In this document: positions 7,696 through 13,498 of the stretch, piece after piece
Numbering within the stretch: position 1 is the first letter of the stretch
Layout of the letters: each line of letters opens with the position of its first letter
Origin: Leucothrix mucor
Lineage (GTDB): Bacteria > Pseudomonadota > Gammaproteobacteria > Thiotrichales > Thiotrichaceae
Length of the DNA stretch: 13,498 bases
Assembly: GCA_011322515.1 (NCBI GenBank)
Contig: DRMS01000404.1
Location: 1 to 13,498 of the forward strand
Reading direction: 5' to 3'
The notes under the pieces: model-generated
What the model was told of the DNA's origin: nothing
Databases searched by the model: none
Seen by the model: the letters and a program-made list of their open reading frames with translations, nothing else
Position numbers and translations under genes: made by a program

Positions 7696-8394
7696 ATGAA
7701 TGTATTTAAAAAATTCGCTTTAACCGTTGGAACCGTAGCATTGCTTTTAGGATCATCGGTTTATGCAATGCCTAAAGCGCTAGATGCAAATTATAGTGTC
7801 TATAAAGGGTCTATGAATCTGGGCGACATGAACTTATCCTTAAGTTATTCAGGCAATCAGTTTCACTATTATAAAAATACTCAAGCTAAGGGTTTTGCTG
7901 CATTAATTACCAAAGCAAAAATTATAGAAAAGGTAGATGGATCCTTTAATGGCAACCATATAAAGCCATTAAAATACTATTTTTTACAATCAACACGAAA
8001 CAGCTCACGAGTAGAAAACACACGCTTTATTAGAAATATGGCGCAAGGTGCTTATAAAGATAAAAAATTCAATTTAAAACTACCGACAGGCACTGTGGAT
8101 AGAGCCTCACTGGAGTTGGCATTAGCAAATGATATGATAAGTAATAAACCAAGATTGACATATAATGTCATGGAGCGTGGCGAACTTAAGCAGTATATTT
8201 TTGCGCGTCAAGGACAGGAGAGATTAACCACCCCTGCGGGTGACTTTATGACAACTAAAGTTAAAGTAGTACGGGCGGGAAACAAACGTTCAACAATGTT
8301 TTGGTTGGCTAAAAAACTGGATTATATGCCTGTAAAAATTGTTCATAGAGAAAAAAATGATGTCATAACAACGGTCATTAAAAGTCACCGTTAA
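7696..8394 (+). CDS. Exported DUF3108-family protein
   Basis: The 232-residue protein has an N-terminal signal peptide: basic start MNVFKK, hydrophobic core to about residue 20, and a probable signal peptidase I site after SVYA (residue 24). The mature part matches the DUF3108 pattern known from proteobacteria: an N-terminal Y-x-V-Y-KG..LG strand region, DRASLELALANDM in the middle, then LTTPAGDFMTTKVKVVR and TMFWLAKKLDYMPVKIVHREKNDVITTVIKS at the C-terminus, a beta-rich fold thought to sit in the periplasm. Biochemical function is unknown for the family. The start has AGGGAG 9 nt upstream. It is divergent from trxA and convergent with glnN, sharing a terminator with the latter. Confidence 0.82.
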   Translation: MNVFKKFALTVGTVALLLGSSVYAMPKALDANYSVYKGSMNLGDMNLSLSYSGNQFHYYKNTQAKGFAALITKAKIIEKVDGSFNGNHIKPLKYYFLQSTRNSSRVENTRFIRNMAQGAYKDKKFNLKLPTGTVDRASLELALANDMISNKPRLTYNVMERGELKQYIFARQGQERLTTPAGDFMTTKVKVVRAGNKRSTMFWLAKKLDYMPVKIVHREKNDVITTVIKSHR

Positions 8395-8408
8395 AAATAA
8401 TACGGCAT

Positions 8409-8435
8409 AAAAAAGGTCGCTCATTGAGCGACCTT
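8409..8435. terminator. Bidirectional intrinsic terminator between DUF3108 gene and glnN
   Basis: AAGGTCGCTCA (8413-8423) and TGAGCGACCTT (8425-8435) form a near-perfect GC-rich hairpin. On the minus strand it is followed directly by six T residues, making a strong glnN terminator about 55 nt past its stop. On the plus strand the tail is the weaker CTTACTTT, serving the DUF3108 gene. Confidence 0.88.
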
Positions 8436-8489
8436 CTTACTTTCTGGGCTATCAATATCTCTACCGACAGCCATTATAATGATCTAAAA

Positions 8490-10661
8490 TTATTTAATAA
8501 ACAGCATTTCCTGATACTTAGGAAGTGGCCACATATCATCAGGAACTTCAATCTCTAGTCCATCAGCAGCGGTACGCACATCATTCATGAATCCAAGAAT
8601 AGTGCTAGCACAATGTTGCATATGCGCATCAGTAGAGTCAAAATCATGTTGTGCTAAAGCACCGCTTAGCGCATCAACAGAGTCCATCATGGCAGATATT
8701 AATTCGCCAACTTTCTCTACCGTTGCCGTACTTAAATCAACACCTGCATCTTTAGCCACCATAATGGAAGACGATAAATCACCAAGATAGCGTGTAGCCG
8801 CTGGGTAGATCGATGTTTTAGCCATATCAATCACTAGCTTTGCTTCTAACTCAATTGAAAGAATATATTGCTCAGAATAGACTTCATAACGACTCGCTAA
8901 TTCTGTGTTACTTAATACGCCTGTGCTTGAGAAGAGGTCTTTAATATAGTCTTCATTGAATGCAGGAAGTGCATCCGCTGTCGTTGGAATATTCTTTAAT
9001 CCACGCTCTTCAACGGCTTCTTTATGCCATTCTTCTGAGTATCCATCACCACCGAATACTGCGTTACCGTGCTCTTGCATTAGCTTCTGCAATACAGCAA
9101 TAACCGCTTCTTCTTGAGTGCCATTTTCTAAGGCTACTTCAAGCTCTGTTGCAATCCACTCCAATGAATCGGCAAGCATAGTGTTCATTGCAATTAATGG
9201 ACCTGCAACAGATTGCTCAGAACCTACTGCGCGGAACTCAAAACGGTTACCTGTAAAGGCAAACGGAGAAGTACGGTTACGATCACCAGGATCTTTGGCA
9301 AAATTAAGAATCTGCGAAAGACCAAGATCCATAATGCCACCACCTTCAGAGGCGTTTAGTTTGCCATCTTGAATATCGTGGAAAATTTTCTCTAATTGAT
9401 CACCAAGATACACCGATAAAATAGCAGGAGGCGCTTCATTAGCACCTAAGCGATGATCATTACCCGCAGACGCAATAACGGCACGGAGTAATGGGCCGTA
9501 TTTATGTACACCGCGAATAACCGCGCCACAGAATAATAAGAAATTAAGGTTATCATGCGGTGTCTCACCAGGATCTAGCAAATTACCTTGTGTTGAGTTA
9601 CCTACAGACCAGTTGACGTGCTTACCCGAACCATTAATACCAGCAAAAGGTTTTTCATGCATTAAGCAGATAAAGCCATGTTTTTTTGCTGTATTTTTAA
9701 TAACGGTCATTAGCAATTGCTGATGATCAGCGGCTACATTCGCTGCTTCATAATAAGGCGCAATTTCAAACTGCCCAGGAGCAACTTCATTGTGGTGTGT
9801 TTTTGCAGGAATACCTAATTTGTATAAAGTGTTTTCAAAGTCTTGCATAAAGACTTGCACGCGAGGAGGAATCGCACCGAAGTAATGATCATCAAATTCC
9901 TGTCCTTTTGCCGCAGGTGCGCCAAATAAAGTACGCCCAGCCAATAATAAATCAGGACGCGCCGCAGCAAAGTTAGCATCAACAAGGAAGTATTCCTGTT
10001 CCGCACCACAACTCGAATTTAGCGTTGTAATCTCTGTTTCACCCATTAGCTTAAGCACTTTTTGTGCTGCATCATTCATCGCGGAATTTGAGCGTAATAA
10101 AGGAATTTTCTTATCCAGTGACTCGCCTGTCCAAGACAAGAACACACTAGGTATCATTAAGGTAGGACCATTTGCCGACTGCATAATATAAGCAGGGCTA
10201 GTTGGATCCCATGCGGTATGACCGCGCGCCGCATTGGTTACACGAATACTGCCATTTGGAAATGATGATCCATCTGGCTCGCCTTTTATCAATAAACCAC
10301 CCGTAAATTCAGTAATTGCCTGACCTTCTGGATTGGTTACGATAAAACCATCATGTTTTTCAGCGGTAGCATTCGTCATTGGATAGAAAATATGCGAGAA
10401 GAACTTAGCACCTTTAGCCATTGCCCAATCTTTCATTGCAGCTGCGACCACATCAGCAACCGCAGGGTCAAGTGCCTCGCCTGTTGCTATTGTTTTTTTC
10501 ATGCCTTTGAATGCTTTTTTGGAAAGTAGCTCTTCCATTTTAGCAAGGTTAAATACATCCGCTGCCCAGATTTTTTTTAACTTCTTAGGCATTTCAGTTG
10601 GGGTATCTTCACGGTTTGTGATTTGATAAATCGCTTGTAGGCGAGACTCATTTCCACTCAT
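8490..10661 (-). CDS. glnN: Type III glutamine synthetase (GSIII)
   Basis: This enzyme makes glutamine from glutamate, ammonia and ATP. At 723 residues it has GSIII size, far longer than GSI (about 470). GSIII-type motifs occur in order: FFSHIFYPMT (87-96), the metal-binding GAEQEYF (219-225), HHNEVAPGQFEIAP (289-302), HEKPFAGINGSGKHVNWS (335-352), RLGANEAPPA (404-413), and RNRTSPFAFTGNRFEFRAVGS (461-481) with the substrate-binding arginines. The long C-terminal extension after about 500 is the usual GSIII helical region. The start has AAAGGAAAG just upstream. No adenylylation-site context was searched for; GSIII enzymes are not known to use it. The gene stands alone, with a near-consensus sigma54 promoter upstream and a MITE-like element in the presumed leader, implying nitrogen control. 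Confidence 0.95.
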   Translation of the reverse strand: MSGNESRLQAIYQITNREDTPTEMPKKLKKIWAADVFNLAKMEELLSKKAFKGMKKTIATGEALDPAVADVVAAAMKDWAMAKGAKFFSHIFYPMTNATAEKHDGFIVTNPEGQAITEFTGGLLIKGEPDGSSFPNGSIRVTNAARGHTAWDPTSPAYIMQSANGPTLMIPSVFLSWTGESLDKKIPLLRSNSAMNDAAQKVLKLMGETEITTLNSSCGAEQEYFLVDANFAAARPDLLLAGRTLFGAPAAKGQEFDDHYFGAIPPRVQVFMQDFENTLYKLGIPAKTHHNEVAPGQFEIAPYYEAANVAADHQQLLMTVIKNTAKKHGFICLMHEKPFAGINGSGKHVNWSVGNSTQGNLLDPGETPHDNLNFLLFCGAVIRGVHKYGPLLRAVIASAGNDHRLGANEAPPAILSVYLGDQLEKIFHDIQDGKLNASEGGGIMDLGLSQILNFAKDPGDRNRTSPFAFTGNRFEFRAVGSEQSVAGPLIAMNTMLADSLEWIATELEVALENGTQEEAVIAVLQKLMQEHGNAVFGGDGYSEEWHKEAVEERGLKNIPTTADALPAFNEDYIKDLFSSTGVLSNTELASRYEVYSEQYILSIELEAKLVIDMAKTSIYPAATRYLGDLSSSIMVAKDAGVDLSTATVEKVGELISAMMDSVDALSGALAQHDFDSTDAHMQHCASTILGFMNDVRTAADGLEIEVPDDMWPLPKYQEMLFIK

Positions 10662-10718
10662 TTTTTCTTTCCTTTGGTATTGAAAAATAACTATTAAATT
10701 GTTTGGGAGAATAAGGTA

Positions 10719-10888
10719 AGGAAGTTTTAAAAAAATAAATCTACCCCCCTACTTGCGCAGAAATTTTGCTTCTGATTGGATTATCTTAAAAGGCGCATAG
10801 CACAGGACTACGCAACAATTGAGATGATTCAAGCAGGAACAAAAAAGCAAGTAAGATGGGGTAGATTTGTTGCTTTGAACTTCTTCCT
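10719..10888. mobile_element. MITE-like dyad element, copy 2 (in the glnN leader)
   Basis: This is a diverged copy of the element at 3006-3165, about 170 bp. Ends are AGGAAGTT (10719-10726) and AACTTCTTCCT (10878-10888); an 11-bp perfect inner pairing AAATCTACCCC / GGGGTAGATTT follows. The right half is best conserved between copies: GGCGCATAG, CTACGCAAC, ATTGAGATGATTCAAGCAGG and CAAGTAAGATGGG are shared. An outer AGAATAA (10708-10714) / TTATTCT (10896-10902) pair extends the dyad. It lies 58 bp upstream of the glnN start and just downstream of the predicted sigma54 transcription start, so it would be transcribed as leader RNA. Confidence 0.7.
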
Positions 10889-10907
10889 TAGCTCATTATT
10901 CTAAAAC

Positions 10908-10923
10908 AGCAAAAAACATGCCA
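10908..10923 (-). promoter_or_regulatory. sigma54 (RpoN) promoter of glnN
   Basis: On the minus strand the 16-mer TGGCATGTTTTTTGCT matches the -24/-12 consensus TGGCACG-N4-TTGCW with a single change (C to T at the sixth base), exact spacing, and a preceding C as preferred. The start would be near 10898, giving a glnN leader of about 237 nt. Sigma54 control of a glutamine synthetase gene is well precedented for glnA, which supports the call. No comparable sigma70 promoter was found in this gap. Confidence 0.7.
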
Positions 10924-11131
10924 GTATATATATCATCCATAAAAAAATGGCAATAGTGAGTGTATAAGCCGATCTTTTCTGACAACCTAATAACCGCGAA
11001 ATTTTGATTAAATTTCATTCTGTTAGTTGCATATACAAGGTTTTTTCTTTGCTTTGATGTTTTAATCAGAAAGATAATACTTTTTTTTAATTTTACACAC
11101 TACCGCATCAAATAAGATTATCATCTTTGAG

Positions 11132-11159
11132 TTGATCGCACCACAACAGTGCGCTTCAA
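11132..11159. promoter_or_regulatory. Palindrome upstream of the glnN promoter, possible activator site
   Basis: TTGATCGCAC (11132-11141) and GTGCGCTTCAA (11149-11159) form a dyad with one extra base around CACAACA. It contains GCACCA, like an NtrC half-site, but the GCAC to GTGC spacing is 7 rather than the 9 of the NtrC consensus. It lies about 220 bp upstream of the sigma54 element, within enhancer range, and about 40 bp after the ispB stop. As an ispB terminator it lacks a T-run. Confidence 0.35.
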
Positions 11160-11200
11160 TTAAGTTGCGTAATATTATAGCGCATTCCAATACTAAAAAC

Positions 11201-12169
11201 TTAATGCGTACGGCTAACAGAAAACCAAGCTAATGACTCCAAGGCATCCTTATAAGGTGTTTTAGGTAAGCACTGTAAACAAGCAGTTGCCTTTAGTACT
11301 TCGTTTTTAGCAATATTAGCTGAATAGTCTAGTGCGCTCGTTTTCTTAATGATCGCCATGATTTCATCAATTTGATCTAAACCACCCTCCTCAATTGCCT
11401 TGCGAATTAAGCTCGCATCATCACCACTACTGCGCTCTAAAGCAACAATCAAAGGCAAGGTTGGTTTACCCTCGGCTAGATCATCACCAACATTTTTACC
11501 CATTTCACTAGCAGATGCGCTGTAATCTAAAATATCATCAACAAGCTGAAAAGCCGTACCTAAATGGATGCCATATTGTGCAACAGCTTTTTCATCCTCC
11601 TCAGACAATCCAGCCAGAATCGCCCCTAACTGACAAGCCGCTTCAAATAGTTTTGCGGTTTTTGAGTAAATAACGTCAAGATAACGTGCCTCGTCTGTGT
11701 CAGGGTCATTACAATTAAGTAGCTGCAACACCTCACCCTCAGCAATAACATTTGTCGTTGACGCAAGAACTTCCATTACTCGCATTTCACCCACATCCAC
11801 CATCATTTCAAATGAGCGCGAATAAAGAAAGTCTCCAACTAAAACAGCCGCTTGATTGCCCCAAATATTATTCGCAGTATCTTTTCCTCTACGCATATCC
11901 GACTCATCAACCACATCATCATGCAGTAAGGTGGCAGTATGGATAAACTCAACAATAGCAGCAATATTGATATGCTTTTCGCCCTCATAACCACACGCCC
12001 GTGCAGCTAATAGTGATAACATCGGACGCAAACGCTTGCCACCACTTGCGATAATATAGTGACTTAATTGATTAACCAAGACAATCTCAGAGTGTAGGCG
12101 CTTCTGAATCAGGTTATTAACATTTTGCATATCCTCAGAAATGAGTTTCTGAATGATTTTAAAATCCAT
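11201..12169 (-). CDS. ispB: Octaprenyl (polyprenyl) diphosphate synthase
   Basis: This trans-prenyltransferase extends farnesyl diphosphate with IPP to make the isoprenoid side chain of ubiquinone; the product length (C40 here by analogy) cannot be read from sequence. It carries GGKRLRPM, the first Asp-rich motif LLHDDVVDESDMRRG, NVIAEGEVLQL, YSKTAKLFEA, the second motif FQLVDDILDYSA, and GKNVGDDLAEGKPTLPL. The chosen start (MDFKIIQKLISEDM) gives 322 residues, close to the 323 of E. coli IspB, and has AGGT 6 nt upstream. In-frame ATGs also exist at 12187 and 12208 and would add 6 or 13 residues. Divergent orientation to rplU-rpmA is conserved with E. coli. The promoter lies at 12319-12347. 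Confidence 0.95.
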   Translation of the reverse strand: MDFKIIQKLISEDMQNVNNLIQKRLHSEIVLVNQLSHYIIASGGKRLRPMLSLLAARACGYEGEKHINIAAIVEFIHTATLLHDDVVDESDMRRGKDTANNIWGNQAAVLVGDFLYSRSFEMMVDVGEMRVMEVLASTTNVIAEGEVLQLLNCNDPDTDEARYLDVIYSKTAKLFEAACQLGAILAGLSEEDEKAVAQYGIHLGTAFQLVDDILDYSASASEMGKNVGDDLAEGKPTLPLIVALERSSGDDASLIRKAIEEGGLDQIDEIMAIIKKTSALDYSANIAKNEVLKATACLQCLPKTPYKDALESLAWFSVSRTH

Positions 12170-12282
12170 TTTACCTACTGAATCCATAGTGTTCACTACA
12201 TGGGTCATAAATTATAATTCCATCAATCGGTTAAGATCATAGTGGTTGACTTTAGCAGATTGGTTGTTGTTTTGGGTTAACA

Positions 12283-12299
12283 AAGAGCAAATTGCTCTT
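12283..12299. repeat. Short palindrome in the ispB leader
   Basis: AAGAGCA and TGCTCTT form a 7-bp stem around AAT. It lies between the predicted ispB promoter and the ispB start, so it would be a small hairpin in the leader RNA or an operator. No T-run follows. Confidence 0.4.
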
Positions 12300-12318
12300 G
12301 ATTCTCAAAGTGCGACGA

Positions 12319-12347
12319 ATGCTAGGTAGTTGCTTGCAGACTGTCAA
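12319..12347 (-). promoter_or_regulatory. sigma70 promoter of ispB
   Basis: On the minus strand a perfect -35 box TTGACA (12342-12347) is followed by a 17-nt spacer and TAGCAT (12319-12324). Transcription would start near 12312, about 105-145 nt before the candidate start codons. Confidence 0.7.
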
Positions 12348-12453
12348 GAGCTTAATATTTATAAGACAATTACCACCTGCTGATTAAATACGCATTTAAG
12401 GATGTTTTGGACACTCTTCGTGTACAGATAGTGGATTAAATAAATCACGAGAC

Positions 12454-12482
12454 TTGCTTAGTCCAAAAAAAATAGGTAGAAT
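12454..12482 (+). promoter_or_regulatory. sigma70 promoter of rplU-rpmA
   Basis: TTGCTT (12454-12459), a 17-nt spacer and TAGAAT (12477-12482) are followed by a GC-rich stretch, CGCGCGCC, which resembles the discriminator of stringently controlled ribosomal promoters. The leader would be about 80 nt. It could form GGCTACGG with CCTAGCC (about 12520-12548), competing with TAGGA/TCCTA; no known ribosomal-protein binding site was recognised. Confidence 0.65.
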
Positions 12483-12570
12483 CGCGCGCCTTTCGCATAG
12501 AGCTTTATCACATTTAGAGGCTACGGTATTTTTAGGATTCCTAGCCACTGGCGCATTAGGAGTTTAAAAT

Positions 12571-12882
12571 ATGTATGCTATCTTCACCACTGGTGGAAAA
12601 CAATACCGCGTTGCAGAAGGCGACGTCATTAGAATAGAAAAACTGGATGCCGAAGAAGGAGCAAGTGTTGATTTTGACAATGTCCTTATGATTGGCGGCG
12701 GTGATGACGTTCAAGTTGGAGCGCCTTATATTGAAGGTGGAAAAATTACAGCGTTAGTTCGCGCGCAAGAGCGTGCTAAAAAGGTTGAAATTATTAAATT
12801 CCGCCGTCGCAAGCACTATCAAAAACGTACTGGACATCGCCAGTATGTTACTCAAGTTGAAATTAAAAAGATTTCTGCTTAA
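12571..12882 (+). CDS. rplU: 50S ribosomal protein L21
   Basis: L21 binds 23S rRNA domain II in the large subunit. The 103-residue length equals E. coli L21. The protein begins MYAIFTTGGKQYRVAEGD, the invariant family start, and contains the C-terminal IIKFRRRKHYQKRTGHRQ signature rich in basic residues. AGGAG lies 8 nt upstream. It is the first gene of the rplU-rpmA operon, with rpmA starting 31 nt after its stop. Confidence 0.98.
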   Translation: MYAIFTTGGKQYRVAEGDVIRIEKLDAEEGASVDFDNVLMIGGGDDVQVGAPYIEGGKITALVRAQERAKKVEIIKFRRRKHYQKRTGHRQYVTQVEIKKISA

Positions 12883-12913
12883 TTAAAACCATATATTTTA
12901 GAGGATCTAACTC

Positions 12914-13180
12914 ATGGCTCATAAAAAAGCGGCAGGTAGTACTCGTAACGGACGCGATTCAGTATCAAAACGTTTAGGCGTTAAGCGTTACGGCGGTCAA
13001 ACAGTTTTAGCAGGCAATATTCTAGTTCGCCAACGTGGCACACAGTTCCACGCAGGAACTAATGTAGGTATTGGCAAAGATCACACTTTATTTGCTAAAG
13101 CGGCTGGCAAAGTTCTTTTTGAAGTAAAAGGACCTAAGAATCGTAAATTTGTTAGTATCGTAGAAGAAGCTACAGCGTAA
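12914..13180 (+). CDS. rpmA: 50S ribosomal protein L27
   Basis: L27 sits next to the peptidyl transferase centre, with its N-terminus reaching the P-site tRNA. The protein has 88 residues and begins [16 protein letters not shown], followed by [11 protein letters not shown] and [17 protein letters not shown], all diagnostic. There is no cleavable N-terminal extension of the kind seen in Firmicutes. AGAGGA lies about 8 nt upstream. A strong intrinsic terminator follows 25 nt after the stop, so the operon ends here rather than continuing into further genes. Confidence 0.98.
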   Translation: MAHKKAAGSTRNGRDSVSKRLGVKRYGGQTVLAGNILVRQRGTQFHAGTNVGIGKDHTLFAKAAGKVLFEVKGPKNRKFVSIVEEATA

Positions 13181-13205
13181 TTGATGTAGTTTTAAACGTA
13201 CTTAG

Positions 13206-13233
13206 AAAAAGCCCTGATAGTCAGGGCTTTTTT
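13206..13233 (+). terminator. Intrinsic terminator of rplU-rpmA
   Basis: GCCCTGA and TCAGGGC form a 7-bp GC-rich stem around TAG, flanked by AAAAA on the left and six T residues on the right. The U-tract makes it strong on the plus strand, and the A-tract lets it work on the minus strand too. Confidence 0.92.
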
Positions 13234-13498
13234 GTGCTCGCAAGGAATGAAAACTTCAGCTTTTTAGTCATCAGCTGATGTTACACAATTGGATGTTTTT
13301 TAACCAATAAAAGCATGAAATAATAATAGATAAACCTTTGTCATATTTTATCATAATTGTGTAATCTCCCTATCCATCCCTTTCAGTCGCCAAAGTATTT
13401 GTATAAAATATCCAAATTACCTGCACTATAAGCTTTGAAATTTTTACTTCGTAAAATACTCGATATGCATTCCCACGCTGGAGCGATGGGAACGAGGA
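13234..13498. other. Repeat-rich intergenic sequence after rpmA
   Basis: No gene is visible. In order it holds: AAGGAATGAAAACTTCAGCT (from 13242), a half-copy of the hairpin at 3239-3284; a perfect 12-bp palindrome CATCAGCTGATG (13269-13280); a 10-bp inverted repeat TTACACAATT (13281-13290) / AATTGTGTAA (13355-13364); and a palindromic repeat at the window edge. The clustering suggests a site that accumulates small repeats. Confidence 0.5.
13467..13498. repeat. Dispersed palindromic repeat at the window edge
   Basis: TTCCCACGCT pairs with AGCGATGGGAA (13482-13492) with one bulged A and a GG loop. GCATTCCCACGCTGGAGC and GGGAACGAG resemble a widespread dispersed repeat whose usual form is a perfect TTCCCACGCT/AGCGTGGGAA palindrome; that recognition is from memory. 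It may continue past the window end. Confidence 0.6.

Noticed and set aside
9815..10009. Short open frame inside glnN
   Set aside because: It overlaps conserved GSIII coding sequence on the same strand in another frame and has no recognisable content.
10776..10905. Short open frame through MITE copy 2 (..ATIEMIQAGTKKQVRW..) as a transposase remnant
   Set aside because: In copy 1 the same peptide is cut by a stop because the loop length differs by 2 nt, and the conserved bases are explained by the dyad. Coding is not supported, though a search against IS transposases would settle it.
11132..11159. Dyad as an intrinsic terminator of ispB
   Set aside because: The stem is not followed by a T-run on the minus strand.
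1..13498. CRISPR array, tRNA or rRNA genes, integrase or toxin-antitoxin genes
   Set aside because: No regularly spaced direct repeats, cloverleaf-type sequences, rRNA stretches or corresponding protein families were seen on either strand.

Overview
The window looks like ordinary chromosome from an AT-rich gammaproteobacterium. Two arrangements support this: ispB lies divergent from rplU-rpmA, and trxA is followed by rho on the same strand, both as in E. coli. IlvD and Rho also align almost position for position with the E. coli proteins. A type III glutamine synthetase and several dispersed palindromic repeats would fit a free-living or methanotroph-like lineage such as Methylococcales, but that placement is a weak inference.

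Layout. 54-2880 (+): waaA (Kdo transferase), then a membrane-anchored SPOR-domain protein and a MOSC-domain protein only 5 nt apart. 2881-3289: convergent gap holding a 25-bp-arm perfect palindrome, a 160-bp MITE-like dyad element and a terminator-like hairpin. 3290-7438 (-): trxA, rho and ilvD, separated by 330-390 bp gaps containing a structured rho leader, a long palindrome after rho and a sigma70-type ilvD promoter. 7696-8394 (+): an exported DUF3108 protein, convergent with 8490-10661 (-), glnN (GSIII); a bidirectional terminator separates them. 10662-11200: gap upstream of glnN with a second copy of the MITE-like element and a near-consensus sigma54 promoter. 11201-12169 (-): ispB. 12209-12570: divergent promoter region with good sigma70-type promoters for ispB and for rplU. 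12571-13180 (+): rplU and rpmA, followed by a strong terminator and repeat-rich sequence to the end of the window.

The coding genes are housekeeping genes: LPS inner core, branched-chain amino acids, transcription termination, redox, nitrogen assimilation, quinone side chain and ribosome. The less ordinary content is between genes. Two diverged copies of one dyad element differ in ways that keep their arms paired. One copy lies between the predicted sigma54 start and the coding region of glnN, so it is probably transcribed as the glnN 5' leader. No tRNA, rRNA, CRISPR array, intact insertion sequence or defence system was seen.
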